In this document: one piece after another, positions 11,210 through 24,529 of the stretch
How the letters are laid out: the number at the start of each line of letters is the position of its first letter
Position numbering within the stretch: position 1 is the stretch's first letter
NCBI GenBank assembly: GCA_013407085.1
Contig: JACCGJ010015355.1
Location: forward strand, 1-64,000
DNA from: Atriophallophorus winterbourni
Taxonomy: Eukaryota > Platyhelminthes > Trematoda > Plagiorchiida > Microphallidae
Direction of reading: 5' to 3'
DNA length: 64,000 nt
Notes under the pieces: generated by a model
Told to the model about the DNA's origin: nothing
The model's database searches: none
The model's input: only the letters and a program-made list of their open reading frames with translations
Made by a program: the position numbers and the translations under genes

Positions 11210-12585
11210 GCTACTACTTTTTATGATTATACATGAATCATATTCTGTTTACTCATGCCTACACAGTATCAGAAAATCAGACATAACTAAATTGCTTACT
11301 ACCGTAAACGACTAGTCAAATATATCTGTTTACATAACTAGTACATGGATCTATCTGAAGTTTTCGTTTGTCCTGAACATCATTCAAAACTATCTGACAT
11401 GAAATTATTGTGAAATAGGACATTGGTCAACGTTTAATCTGTCTGCTTGCATCTTATTAGGCAGAAGAGATGTGATATTTTCTTTGCTATCGAAGAGACA
11501 TTCGTAGCCACAGATATTGATCAATCGCTGCTGTATTTTTCAACATAAAATTGACATATTGAGTTTAATTCTGATGAAGAAATTTGTACTTTTGGCTGGA
11601 GAGGTAAACCTCCGAAGGATGAAAAGAGGATGACTAAATAAATATACATGAAGTCAAATTATTACTAAATCATCATTCATAAGTTGTTAATTATTTTTTT
11701 CGAAATGTGAAATTTTGTGGATTAGTCAACCACCAAATTGTGACCCCAAATATTTTTTCAATGATATCTGTTTTCTATCGACCACACTGAACTAGTTTAC
11801 CACAGGTTGAATTTAGAATCTTCTTTTTGTTGTAAGTTTTTATATGTTTGTCGTCGATCTTTATACAGAAATTAGAATGAACGAACTAAATTTTACAGTT
11901 TAAAAAGATATTTTCGGTAATTAGGTGGTGATTCATGTAACTTTTGTTCATTCACCGCATACCCTTCCATGTTTTGTTTGCGTATTTCGAATCCACAAGA
12001 TGTCTAAAAACAAATTCAATTTGTTCAGCTCATGTAATTGGCGAGTAATTCAGATTTTCGTCATTGAATCAACTGATTGGTTAACATTTTCCACGACTCG
12101 ATTGGATAAATACTATTTCCCCTCTCCCAGGGTGGAACAATTTCAGTTTGAGAAAAATGACATGGACCCATTGATCGGATCTACTCTTTGCTGTTAATAC
12201 ATTCTGTGGAAGGTGGAACCAACGCGGTAGGTTTGTCGAAAACGTTTGTGCATGTGGGTAATGTTTTAGAAATAACAGATAAATAATAGTAATTAAAAGA
12301 CCACAACCAGTTTGATCGCATGTATTGAAAATTTATGAAGTCATTATACCCGTATTATTTATCAAACATTTTGAGCTTAAATTGCGATATCTATTAAGCA
12401 AATGAAAAGCATATAATAGTTTGTATTTTTGACAGTTGAGAAACTAATTGCAAAGTCTCATTCATACCTTCTAGAGAATCCAGTCTCACTGAGAGCTAGT
12501 TCGAAAGACCATAATGACGGTTGACTCAGATCCATTATGTAGATCGATACTTTAAATAGTTTGTTGGCCGATTTGAGTACCAGTG
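11210..12585. other. AT-rich non-coding DNA
   Basis: No supported feature. The 90-codon frame at 11925-12197 has no recognisable domain. Confidence 0.4.
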
Positions 12586-12589
12586 GCAT

Positions 12590-12700
12590 TCAATTGTTAC
12601 TCTATTTACTACTTTTCCACTGTTTGAAACGCACCGACGATAATCTTACTGTCTACATATGATGATGGCAAACAGCCAGAAACTGATTTTAGCGTGCAAC
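12590..12700 (+). repeat. Family A2 hammerhead relic
   Basis: On the + strand the spacer (ccactgtttgaaac) leads to ATGATGA, stem II TGGC-AAACA-GCCA and GAAA, but the ACCGGT stem III is degraded to actgat. Same orientation and order as family A2. Confidence 0.55.
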
Positions 12701-12704
12701 TACA

Positions 12705-13750
12705 GAAAATATGAGCGACCATAAATTTGGTTACTATAATATTCAAAATTATTTTTGATTCATTATTCTGCAGTGAGTGAGTAAGTAAATAATTTTATAT
12801 TACGACGTTCATTCACAACTACGAAACACATCACTAGAGTAGAAAATGTCTTCTCGAAATAATGATACCAGTTAACAGGTAAACAGCATATAATCCTGTG
12901 TTCGCGTTAAAATTAATAGACGTTAGTGGTCAAAATCCCATTTGTTTGATCATATATAAAGTCCGAATTTCACAATTAACGGCACTTTCAACCTTCCTAA
13001 ATACATGATATTATTAGTTATTTTTATTCTTACCCTCACACCAACATCGTTTTCTGATTATTTCTAGTATTCAAATAGGTAAAGGGAGATCGAACACTTA
13101 AACAAAAATCACTTTATGATTCAATATTTGAACAACGAGGTTTTATTTATGAACACTATTACACTGATTATGAACAACATCATCGGTAAAACTTTTACTC
13201 GCTTGAAAATTTCAACATTTTTAGCTGAGAATAACTAAAAATATTTATAAATACGTAGATCGAAATATTTCCGCACACATTTTTATATTCGATTAATCTA
13301 ATGATTTCCCGGAAAATATTCCTTGAATTCATTAATAGAAAGTAGTTTTTTTAATGCTTATAAGCATACATGGCTTTCTTCATTCTGTCACTTCTAGTTA
13401 AAATGAAAGATGATACTTTTGGGTAATAAATAAGAAATCGGATAAATTTCATGCCGTATATTTAATCGAACGGAAAAATAAATTTTCAACGCAAATAAAT
13501 TATAACCATGCTTAGAATTGTATGAATGAGAAATTTGTATATATTAAAATACAAGAGTGCTAGGTTAATCTAAATTGTATCCAGTCGTCGGTTTTGCAAT
13601 CAAAATGATTTCTCATAACGATCATTTACCAAGTCCTAACTCCTAGCCAAATCCTCAAGTGCGAAATGTCTATAGAACATGTTGATCCGTCTCAACCTAC
13701 ATGGACATCAAATTTTAGGGTTCCATTTTTGCATGTCAACTGTTTTGTTG
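12705..13750. other. AT-rich non-coding DNA with a family A2 scrap
   Basis: Only 13090-13160 is recognisable: it resembles the A2 spacer (aatcactttatgatt, then atttgaacaac) as at 4.24-4.30 kb. Confidence 0.4.
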
Positions 13751-13754
13751 CATG

Positions 13755-13835
13755 AGCATCCTGATCGTATACCTATGGGTGGTGAGTGCAAACAGCACGA
13801 AAAGATTCACGTGGTGTGTATGGATAAAACTACAT
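13755..13835 (+). repeat. Family A1 hammerhead relic
   Basis: Flank gcatcctgatcgtatacct, decayed core (tggtgag), intact stem II GTGC-AAACA-GCAC and GAAA, then agattc in place of ACCGGTC. Not expected to cleave. Confidence 0.5.
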
Positions 13836-13839
13836 TTTT

Positions 13840-16800
13840 AATCTATGATTTACGTTAAACCTTGAAAGCGTTTGCAAGACAAGTTTGTTTGTATGGGAAC
13901 AGGTAAGAATTCCTTGCGCAAAAACGGAAAATAGTTAGTTCGAATGCGTAAATCGGTTAATTTAACATGCGCCTGTTATTTCGGATAATCTATTTGGTTA
14001 ATTTATCAAATTCAAATTAGGGGAGGATGTTTCCTTCTTCAGTCATTTTCGTATAAATCACAGTTGGCTATTTACGAACTACTAACAAATAATTGCAACG
14101 ATATGCATTATTTAGAACATGGTTTCGATAAAATGAACATTTCACTGATGCATCACAAACAACTTCGACGGAATAATTTGTCGAATAACATTACTTAAAT
14201 GTATTGTGGTGCTTACAGCCCCATCCCATACAACTATAACTTTGTTTAACATTACTTAAAGTTTATCTTACATTTTGCTATGGCACTCTATATCAAGAGC
14301 AAACGTTCTCCCATTATCGATTAGTTGGGAATTGCCGCAGTTTAATCTAATCATTTCTCGAGTGTGCTAAAGTGAAGTTGTCTCAAGCTAAAGAAGTCGT
14401 AGTAGTAATAGAAAATTTGATGCCTTATCTCAAAATCAGCAACAAAATTTGGATTACCATTAAACGCCCTCTCAAACAAATTTTGTTTGGAATATCCTGA
14501 TAAAAATTAAATGAAATGCATAATATATTAATAATTCGCTATTTTGATGATTGAAGCATCGTCTTCCAAAAAGTTCATTAATTAAGTCGAAATTTGATTA
14601 TTCAATTTCAACGTGCGAACAATATTTTTAAATATGCTCGCCAGCAGCTAAAAAAGGGTCTACCTAGATTTCAGATCAGATTAATATGCTTGGAGTAACT
14701 ACAGAAAACAAACAGCAAGAGCGGTTTGGTAAATGCAATGTAATGAATGTAAACTTAAAAAAAGACCTCATCAAAGCCAATGGAACACTCGAGCAAGTTG
14801 TTGAAGAGTACATTCAAGAAGAACAATTACACACATTTTATGTAATTAGGCATCAATTGAACAAATATTTTAATAGAAGAATAAACATCATCAACAATAC
14901 AATAATCAGACAGTAACTTAACAACAAGCTTACACGTCAAATATGCTCAAATTGAATTTACCAAATGACCTGCTGCAATAGATTGGGATGCAGAAACGAA
15001 AAAAGTTGTTTGTGAAATGTGTTTTAAGTCTATCTTTTATAGGCAAACCTAGTAAACACAACACTGATCTGAAACATACCTGTCCGCTTTGTCACTTCGA
15101 TCCCCTTTGAAACGGTTCACTTCAAGTGCTGACTGCGTAAGGTCTTTTTAGACCGAATTTGACGAAATGCATACCGTTCTCAATCGTATAATTTCACTAT
15201 ACTTCCGCGAATTTCGTTGCTCAAACCGTTCTAATGCAATTCATCCAAAAATGAGTTACTATGAGTTCCGGATTGTTGTCGTCCGTCTCTTCGGCGCTTC
15301 GTACGCTTGTGTTGTGCCGGAGGGTCGTGTTCAACATATCAGCCGAAAGCTCGTGGTTAGGACCATGCTTTTCGCACCCCCACTATAAAGTGTTATTTCG
15401 ATTCCCTTTTCGTCCTTAATTTATGTGTTTCATTTTGGACCGCTTAAATGTATGCAATTTAGATGATTAAGAGGAATTGCCGAAAAACAACCTTCGCTCT
15501 ATTCAATAATTTTGTAAAAAATAGACTCATATATGGTTTATTTAGAGTTCTATTTTACAGTTAATGATCATAGTAGTAAAAACAAAGTATTCCTTTGCAA
15601 AAAATGATAAACAAAATGTACTATAAAAAACAATTGCGAGAGAGCATATAATTTTCAAGTAATAGTATCATGTGATAACATTTATTCGTCCACCATAAGT
15701 GAATTGTCTGCATGTCACAAAAGCCTCGCATATAACCGAAATCTGTCATGGAAACTGAGTGCGTCTGAAATCAAAGAGCATATCGATTACGACATGGTGA
15801 TAAGTACGCCCTATGTTTGCTGCGTCGATTGCAAATCCATTTGACTCTTGTAATTAGAAGGAACAGGTGGGGCGATTGCAATCAGTGCTATATGCATCGC
15901 AGTAATCCCATGTTCAAGCATATCAAACAGTCTTTAGTTAAAATGGAATTAGAAAAAATCATTCCCTATAAACTAGTGGGGCTATTAGGACAAAATTTTC
16001 CAAACTAATCGAAATGAGTGGTTTAAATATTATATACAGAGGTGTGTTTTTATTTGTGGGAAAATTAGATTAATTTAGGTGTTGCTCACATCCACGACAC
16101 TTCGACTAATCTGTTATATTAATACTATATATATCATAAAAACATTTGTAAACCTGAAATTGCAACCCACAAATGAACCAACTAATGCTCCCAAAGCTTT
16201 ATTAAACACATTTTATTTGTTATTGTCACGAATTTCTCTCACATTTTCACGAGGCTGTCCAGTAAAATCATAGTGACATAGCAACTTGTCAGTTGTCGGT
16301 CAGTTTTGGTCAGATTTTAAGTATTAGTTCAACCAGGTGTTTAGAGTGTCTAACGATCGATTTCCTGCTTAATAATGTAATATAATAATTCAAGTAAAAT
16401 TGAATTTAGGGAAAAATTTGTCGGATACACTTTTTCATCACAAGCCGCAATAGAGTAGTGTGAATCGTTGCATGTACTTTGATATTTTTTGAAAATGTAC
16501 TCCGGTTTTGTTGATAATAACGCACGTTTTAGGAATCTAACTGTTTTTGTTGAAAGCGCTCAGCAAGTTGAACCTTAAAATTAGAAATTACCGTGGAAAA
16601 TATCACTGATACATATTCAGAAAACTTCTTTGAAATCACATCTGAGAAATCATCGCAATAGATCATGAATTTTGTTTGATCACGAATTATCTAAGATCAC
16701 CGCGATGTTGTTTCGGTGCAAAATATCTGTGACAAGTATAATTTAGGGGAACAAGCTTTTCGTTTTTATTTCATTGTTGGACAAGCTTGGTACGACCAAC

Positions 16801-16855
16801 CTGTTCAATAAATTGCTTAAACACATGTAAGTGGAGTTAAACCAATGGTTATTAA
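13840..16855. other. AT-rich non-coding DNA
   Basis: Several 60-76-codon frames (14686-14916, 15167-15388, 15817-16008, 16079-16273) have no known motif, no partner exon and no codon pattern that I can defend as coding. Confidence 0.4.
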
Positions 16856-16859
16856 ACAA

Positions 16860-17240
16860 GATACTCATTTGCATGCAATTTGACACACACCTAACGACCG
16901 ATTTTGTGATGTTTCCATTCATCAAGTAAGAATAGTAAGATCATGATCCGCATGCGCTTGAAATATTAGAGGAACGGTAAACAAGTAACGCTTGTGTGCC
17001 ACTGTTGGATAAGGCTGATACGACCAGCATATTCAATCACATGTGTCCAAACACATGTATAATGGGGTTAAACCCATAACCATGAAATAAAACTGCTCAT
17101 TCGCATGCATTTCCATCACACACACATCACGACCGGTTTTGTGCTTATTGTATTGTTCCTACCTGATGAGTGCAAATAGCACGAAACCAATCGTGGTGTG
17201 TTGGAATTGCGTGAAAATGAGCATTTTAGTAAGTGAAATT
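16860..17240. repeat. Family A1 hammerhead array: - strand dimer followed by inverted + unit
   Basis: Two - strand units have their stem III region at about 16897 (accgat) and 17132 (accggt), a period of about 235 bp, each preceded by the A1 flank with gcatgcaatt or gcatgcattt. Immediately to the right a + strand unit begins (17156). The spacer contains ccactgttggataagg, atcacatgtg and aaacacatgta, shared with 55.1 and 55.5 kb. Confidence 0.7.
17156..17202 (+). ncRNA. Hammerhead ribozyme motif, core intact, stem III mismatched
   Basis: Core CTGATGA at 17163-17169, stem II GTGC/GCAC (17170-17173, 17179-17182) with loop AAATA, GAAA at 17183-17186, then ACCAATC. Stem I pairs CTAC... with GTGG (four pairs including one G-U). 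Stem III lost its CCGG palindrome (CCAA), so dimer-type pairing is impaired. Confidence 0.65.
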
Positions 17241-17244
17241 ATTC

Positions 17245-18395
17245 TTCAAAGAAAATGCTAACCAACTTGTCATAGAAAAGCTTTTAATAAGGATTGCACA
17301 TAGTGGATATATGTCGACAAGTCGATTTAATTCAATAACCACATTCTATAGTGCTCACCTGCACTGCACTTTATAATAACACCGATAATTCTTTATTTCT
17401 GGGTCAGCTTGACCACTGGCGTGATGTTTCACTATGAACAATATTAAAAGCATGCAAAGTTTGCACAAGCATTAAGACGATATTATATTTTATTGACCCC
17501 TGCATCTAACTATAGTTGACTGGAAACATCAAATTGCTTCGTTCTCTTAGGTGCAACTTAGAATGACTAAAATAGAATTTCATATATTATACCTGATGTA
17601 GTTGACCTGTTGATGCTGTCCTGGAAATTTAAATGAATATTCACTGAATTTATATAATTCCAAGTTCTTCATAATTATTCGTTTACCCATTACTATAAGA
17701 TACGTTTTAACAAGTTCCAAAGTATTTTACTGCTTATTTTCCTTCAAGTTAATTTCGAATGATACAAATGTTGACTTTTTAGGTATTAGGAAAATATCTT
17801 AGAAATTGATAACATGACAAACTCACTTCATCCATTTTTACTAATTCCATTGTCCATCTGGTATCTCGAATTTTGTATCCGCCCAAATATCAAGAGTTTT
17901 AATTTTTCGAAGGACAGTTATTCTGCCAATGAGCTTCGGTTATTAATAATAATCTAGAAGTCTGTGCATGATATCAACGTATATAATGAATGACAAACCA
18001 CTATCATTATTTCGCGCTGAATTGATATTTAAAAAATGCAAATCAGAAATAAAATCTCAAGGATTCAAGTAATTTTAGTTAAAAATTTAATACTTTACAA
18101 TACCACAAGATTATGGTATGAATGAAAATGTGAAAAAATATAATAGTATAAAAGGAGTAGAGTATATCAAATGTAAGGCTCACGAATGATGTACTTTTGC
18201 ATGTATAAATCCAGTTTCGCTTTAAACATCGCCGGGCATGGAGAGTCAACCGCATGTTGGGGTAGGTATTTCCAAAATATCTAGCACGTACGGCAAAAAA
18301 TGTTGCTGACAATCAATTCGGGAACTTGGGACGTAAACGGATAAGGTATATACACGTGTCACTGTCTCATCACACACATCACTTACTCTTACATT
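17245..18395. other. AT-rich non-coding DNA
   Basis: No supported gene or repeat. Confidence 0.4.
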
Positions 18396-18399
18396 TACT

Positions 18400-19640
18400 T
18401 GTGTTCGGCTGGCTCCACGGGTGAATAAGCCTGCTTCATTGATGTCTCGAATCAAGAAGCCCACGCGCGTCGATCGGAATCGAGATCGTTGTAGATCTTA
18501 ATCCAGTCACGTTCCCACATTCAAACGGCTCAGAGGGCGTAGAGTGCCAGGGCGTCTACATCTTTCTTCACAATTGACAGCCAGGTATTAATGGGTTTGG
18601 GATCAAGGACGATTTTTGTAAGCGCTGAGGCTGTCTTTCGGAGGACGTGGCCAAACCACTATAGTCTTCACCGTTGGATGCGAATGGAAATCGGAGGTAA
18701 AGTACTGCATCGAAATTCCGTCTTCACCTGGCTATTTACCGTTCTTTATACGTCGCAAAACACTTTAGATATCGTACTATGTTGGGGCAGCGCAGCTGAT
18801 CGGGTAGCCACTGTACTGTACCTGGGCAGTAATTACTGTACTGATAGCTGGCAGGAGATTAAGTAGGTGACTGCAATGTTCAACCCACCTATTTATCATG
18901 TCAATAAGGTCAAATATCAGCTGTTCCGATGAATCTTGAAGGTTCGTGCGAAAACTTCCGCCTCCAGAATAAGGTGAAACAGTTTCTCGAAGTCTCTTAT
19001 GCTCGCTAAAGATTCCAATTCATATGCAGATTCCGCTCGGTATAGCTGACGATCCTTACCGGCGGATCGTATAGCAGCTCTCCTAAGGAGGTAGTTATCA
19101 GAAGCACCATTCATTCGGGTTTCTCTTGCTTGGGCAGATAGCTTGTTGGTGTTCTGAGAAACCCAGTCTCGCCGGTGGCGACAAACGTTGCCTACTATTT
19201 CAAATGCCGCAGTCTGAGTTGCAGCATTCAGTCTTGACCACTGTTTTTCAAATTGAACTTTACTCCCATACAACTGCTCAGCAATAATATCAATAAGCTT
19301 CTTATGTTGGTTTGGGTTTCCTAAGGCTGTCGAGTTTAAAAGCTTTCTAGGAGTTTTCCTTTGGTGGTTTAGCAGCCGGAGTCGGAGCTTTGTGCGTACG
19401 AGAGTGGGATCAGTGACTGCTGCTTTCCTCATTTCGGCGCCACTATAGGACCTACAGTCCAGCACTGAGGGCATTAAGCGTGCGCGATTAGGGATATGAT
19501 CGATCTGAGTCGACGTTATGCCATCGTGTGAGTACCATGTAACCAAGTGTTTCCTATATGGCTGGAATGGATTTGCGTTCACATAAGTGATTGCAAGCAA
19601 CAAACTCGAGTAATTGATCACCGTTCCCTCAGCGCTGCCC
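18400..19640 (-). mobile_element. RTE-like LINE, RT domain deleted
   Basis: From 19621 to 18917 (234 codons) the - strand encodes the end of an RTE-type endonuclease (TWYSHDGITSTQIDHI, then DCRSYSGAEM and VRTKLRLRL) and the linker before the RT. It then jumps near 18900-18700 to the C-terminal WFGHVLRK motif and a tail reading LIRDINEAG (near 18430). The RT palm motifs expected between them are missing, so an internal deletion is inferred. The histidine and the aspartate expected in the SDH motif are altered. Confidence 0.7.
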
Positions 19641-19644
19641 TAGG

Positions 19645-20180
19645 CCAAATCTTTCATAGATTCGGTTCATTCCAGCATCTGTTGGTCCTGTACGTTAATT
19701 CCGATCGCCAGCCACAGCTAACATGTCATTTCCAGTTACCCTGTTGTCGACGGACTGAAACTGGTTATAGAAGTCGTCTTTAGCATTTTGATCGGCACAT
19801 AACTTTAGGTCGTACACCGAAACCATAGCCGCCTAATCCGAATCGTTTTCCAAATCCACTTGGAGTTTCTGACAGTCATCTGCAAAACGGATTCGCGTCC
19901 AAATTTTCATATCAACCGCAAACAGGACTATTTTGGATGACATGACGGGGGAAAATCGTTTATGTATAATAGAAAAAGAAGCGGGCATAGCAGGCATACT
20001 TGTGGGACTCCGCTGATGGTTTTGATCTTTTGAGTAAGCACTCCGTTTACTCTAAATCGTGCGTGGCGATCTGTCAGGTAGTCGTACAATTATAAGAGAA
20101 GTGGATCACATATACCTCAACGTATCATTTTTTGAAGAAGCAATTGGTAATGGACGCTTTCAAAAGCTTTTGTAATGTCT
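19645..20180 (-). mobile_element. Non-LTR retrotransposon RT fragment (CR1/jockey type)
   Basis: The - strand reads LDITKAFESVHYQLL, then [20 protein letters not shown], then RFADDCQKLQVDL, with stops and frame changes between. These are the RT palm motifs of CR1/jockey-type LINEs, including the FADD catalytic pair. It abuts the RTE-like element at about 19640 in the same orientation, so two different elements are joined there. Confidence 0.7.
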
Positions 20181-20184
20181 AAGT

Positions 20185-22370
20185 AACAAACATGAATGCA
20201 ATAATGCAAGATTCATTAAACAATGCGATGAGATTGAAATCCATGCTGCGATGGCGAAAACAAATTACGCGATTTAAAATGTGTGACGCATGGTTGAGAT
20301 AGCAAGATTTTAGATTTTTATTTATATTCAAATATTTTTCTATACCCTTTATAGGATTTCCTTTCACGCGCAAATGATGCAAACTCATATTTTACTAATG
20401 TCGTTGTAATAATTTTGAAAAATTCAGAAAGTGAATATCTCATAGCGAATAACTTTCGATTGTTACATTTCAATTTTGCGAAAAAAATGAAGCAAAATTC
20501 AGTGAAATAATATTGCTCGACACAAAAGCTTCGTCGGACCACGGGTGTCAGTTTGAACAAACAGTAATTTTAAAGTGCATGCTCATGAACAATTTTATGC
20601 TTGCTATAACCGCACAGGTCCTTGTGAATGCTGCGATTGTTAAGATAGATTGGCCAGTTTACATTTAATTGATACACGGCCCTTAAGTGTTGTTTAATAC
20701 TTGAATTTTATAATGTGAACAGGTTTCATTGCCATCTGCTGACAGAATAGAGTTTCTGCGCACACTTGGCGTCACGTTCATTAATGTTGAGTAGTGAACA
20801 AATAACGCTGCGACGGCGAAGCACCGAGTCAGTGTGCGAAATCATATCATCCGTTTCGTATCTAAGAAACCGGAGATAGAAACAATCGTGAGGAAAACAT
20901 GACATAGTACGGAATGTAAAATAATAATGCTTCTTGAATTTATTAGCTGTTCATTGTACTATTTTAGGTGGCGTTCTTGAAAGTTGCAATTTCAATACTC
21001 TGATATTTGCTATGGCTCGATTTGAGCACATCCTTTTTGTGCAAGTTTCTTTCGCAAAAAACTAAATCATTCGTTTGGTTTTTTAACCCCCGACCGCATG
21101 ACATGACTGCAATTACTTCAGTGTTCCAAAACAAGCTGTCGTATAATCCTTATCGGTGGACTAGTAGCACTATATCCGTTAAAATTTCGATAATGTAAAA
21201 TTATCGTGCCTTGTCCTATCATCAGATGGTTTCTAAACAAAAATCAACGTTTACAACAAGAGTTTTTTTGCTTTGTGTATCAGCTGGATTCGTCGTGAAC
21301 GGCCATTGATGCTCATTGATGAACACTGTCCGTTATATTTTCAGGATCTGAACATTAAAATATTGCAAGATTCAGCGTAACTATACTGCCGTTTTTCAGC
21401 CCTTGTCGCCATGGGATTCAATTTCAAAATTGCTCATTCTTTTCTATCATTTTTTTACTATTAAGTAGATTCATGCAGGCGATCTAGTACTGCTATGCCC
21501 TCAACTTCTGGTTGAGTATCAGACGTAGGTCTAGAAATTTAATATAATAACTAAACATGTTCTGCCGTGGGTGAAAATATGACAAAATTTCGGTAAGCAT
21601 GTAATCAAATATCCAGCATAATTCCACAAACGGGTGAAAAAACTAATGTTGAAGCAACTTCCATTGTTAACTTCGTGGGAAAGCAATGAATGCATTCCAT
21701 GAGTCCTACGAATTGACGACAATTATACTTGTTTTACTGCGTAACAATGTGCTGATCGACGAATTTTGAAACAAATAGAATTTTCACCTGGACGCAAAGA
21801 AAAATGGTTTGGTTTTTCATTGTTAGCTTATTCGATGTTTTTCAATGTAACATTGAGCAACTCGCATTTGCTAAAGCTCGAACAGCTATTGATACACTTT
21901 GTCCCACTCGAAAATTTTCGCGAAGTTAAAATGTTATCAGAATTTTGTTTCATAAATGCGAACTAAAACGTATTTTAACAACGTGAAATTTGAATTTCCT
22001 AAATGTTGCGAAGAGTGTTACCATTTAGGAAATTAGAAGTTTTAAAATGTGAAAATAACGTGTCGGGAGTAAATGATTGAGTCAAACTTCGAATAATTGA
22101 TCAAAGAGAAACATAATAAGTGAAAAGGATTTATCTGATATATATTTTCACCTGTTTTCATCAAATTAATTATTAATAGCATAAGAATTAAGTAAGAATT
22201 GAGGTTGAGCTGATTGCTAATCTGTGCGAAAATGATTATTATAGTGAAATTGACCTCGGTATCAAAACGATATGCGTTCTGTTAATTTTAGGGTATGCAT
22301 GGTGAAATCAGGAGTCATTGGTACAACCAAACTTCAAACAGCTTCTTGTATTTCATATTATTGTAACCCG
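20185..22370. other. AT-rich non-coding DNA
   Basis: No supported feature; scattered short frames only. Confidence 0.4.
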
Positions 22371-22379
22371 ATTGCCACA

Positions 22380-23351
22380 AAACTCAGCGGATAGAAAGCC
22401 GTGTCGATCACCTCCTCTCTCTACTCAAGGGACTACATGCATTTGAAAATGTGAAGTGTTTACAAACCATTGACCAAATAGATACTTCTACCAATATTGA
22501 TGAATTCAATAGAGTGGTCGAGTGCTTAGCGAAATTAAAGGACCGTGGTGTCAAAAGAATTACATCAGATCTTATCAAACACTGTAGAAAGGCTTTAATT
22601 CAACCACTTCATCAATTACTCCTACATTTCTGGCAGCACTTTGTCCCACAAGATTACGCTATTTAAAAAATAAAAATTATAAAGTTAACTGCAACAAAAT
22701 ACCGAGAAATTTATTTTATAAATGATGTAAGCAAATTACAGATGCGTCTATAGTAACTATCTGATATAATTTACTTTCAAACTCAATATGGATTCGGATA
22801 CGGAAGATGAACTGCATATCTTTTCTTTTCCCTGAATCAACACCAAGAAAAAGTTTCGGGAACAGTGTGCCACAATGAAAAAGTTTCTATTAATTTATTG
22901 AAAGAATCCGAATTCATTAGCCAAGAGGTTTTTTGAATGCATTATCTAATGGTTATTTCCCCAAGGCTGTTTAAACATATTATGTCTTCCCACTCTGGAA
23001 TAAAGTGTTCAGTCCACTTCAACAGTTGCAGTTAATAAGTCTATAAAATTCACAAAGGCATCAAACAAAGGTGTTATTTCTCCAACATTTTTTGTCATTC
23101 TAATTACTATGCTACTGAATCACGCTTATAGGACGAGAACAGGATGTATTAACATACATAGACGATGTGACGCCAAGCCTCTCAATCAAGACACACCGAG
23201 AGCACAAACAAAAGTACGAGATGTGTTAATCTATGAGCTGCTGTTTGTCGACGATGCAACCATCATTGCTGACTCCCATGAGCATCTCCAGACACTGATT
23301 CGCTGCAATTCCCGGACGTTCAAAGTGATTCAAAGTGATTCAAAGTTGTAA
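22380..23351 (+). mobile_element. RTE-like LINE RT relic
   Basis: 22451-22666 encodes the entrance of the RT (CLAKLKDRGVKRITSDLIKH, corresponding to the usual lysine-rich ...LK.GKAPG.D..P.ELLK). 23109-23351 encodes the palm region (TRTGCINIHRRCD, KVRDVLIYELLFVDDATII). The catalytic FADD is FVDD here. The piece between is decayed or deleted. Confidence 0.65.
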
Positions 23352-23875
23352 TGGTCTAAAAAGCATTTAGCTTAACAATAACCATAGGATGGAGTTATGA
23401 GTTATATACAATGAAAAAGAAGAACAGGGAAACTCATGTAGTGTAAATCGTATCAAAATTTGGGTTTTCTCTCAAGTATTTGTCCAAATTAGCTTTAAAA
23501 ATATCCAGGTTGGCTGAGTGTGTAACAATGGAGGGGAGAGTGTTCCATGTTAAGCTTACACGTACAGCATACGAATATCTTCGACAGTTCAGTCTTGAAT
23601 TGAATAAGCACTGTAAGTTCATGTTTCCGACTGGCACGCGGTGGCGAGCGTGTGCAAAGTTTGAACAAGGGATGGTTAGGGACGTGCATAATGTTGTACA
23701 TCAGTATGAGGTCACCTCTTAGTCGACGACAGCTAAAGTCTAAAAGATTGAGACTCCTCAAACGTTCTTCATATGGTTTAGCAGCTAGTCCGGGTACAAG
23801 CTTTGTGGTTCGGTGGTAAATACGCTGCAGAATGACAATCAGAATAAATTCCTTGATCAAAGACGGTAACACTTC
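23335..23875 (-). mobile_element. CR1-like LINE, 3' end (family of 41-43 kb)
   Basis: The - strand encodes the CR1 C-terminus: TTKLVPGLAAKPYEERLRSL, then CRRLRGDLILMYNI, then after a frameshift near 23.6 kb WNTLPSIVTH and FKANLDKYLRE. The 3' UTR (ccatcctatgg, agacc) matches those at 26.9 and 41.1 kb. Confidence 0.75.
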
Positions 23876-23884
23876 AAATCAAGG

Positions 23885-24520
23885 GCTTTTAAACTGTAAG
23901 CTTTAACGAATACATCGTCTCGCATATCTTGGTTCAAATATTGCGGATATCCTCTCGCTAGACAACATTATTGAAAAAATACTGTTCAAGGCTTTCGAGA
24001 GAAACGGCTACCTAATCAAACTTTGCCGTATACAGATCGTTCAGAGGCCTTTCTGTTCAAAAACACGATAACCCAAGTGAGGAAACCAATCCCATACATT
24101 AAAAACGCTTCCGAAAATTATGCAAATTTTATACCAACATCTGGGTTAAAATTTTCTAAGTGATCTACCACAACACAGCGCAAGCGGAGGTACAACTTAA
24201 AAGGAGGATTATGAAATGACAGTATGAACGTGGTAAACAAAGTTCAGTGTTTGAAATGTGGAAGGAAATTACGTGAGACAGACATAAAGAAGCATGTGCA
24301 CTGGGTTGCATCAATTGTACTTTGTAGTTATTAGGCATAATTAGCGATTCACGTTGACCAAGAAGGACATCGATTCAATTGGCGAAGAAGCAAGTTAATT
24401 GCTAAAGAGCGCACTTCCACACAAGAGAACTCCTCAAAGGGAAATACTCCACATCACAGCGAATAAGTCAACGCTATCAATTGGATGATTTGTGCTTACC
24501 AATTCGGAACCGTATAGTGC
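23885..24520 (+). mobile_element. Penelope-like element fragment (RT end and GIY-YIG endonuclease end)
   Basis: The + strand shows IADILSLDNIIEKILFKAFE followed by NGYLIKLC, like the post-RT region of PLEs, then VRKPIPYIKNASENYANFIP, like the linker. A Cys/His patch (CLKCGRKLRE) follows, then EGHRFNWRRSKLIAKER, like the C-terminal half of the GIY-YIG endonuclease. The GIY-YIG catalytic start is not visible. Several frame changes are needed. Confidence 0.5.
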
Positions 24521-24529
24521 TATGCGCAT

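Noticed and set aside
14686..14916. 76-codon + strand ORF with a charged, helix-prone peptide
   Set aside because: No family motif, no in-frame neighbours with splice sites that I could defend.
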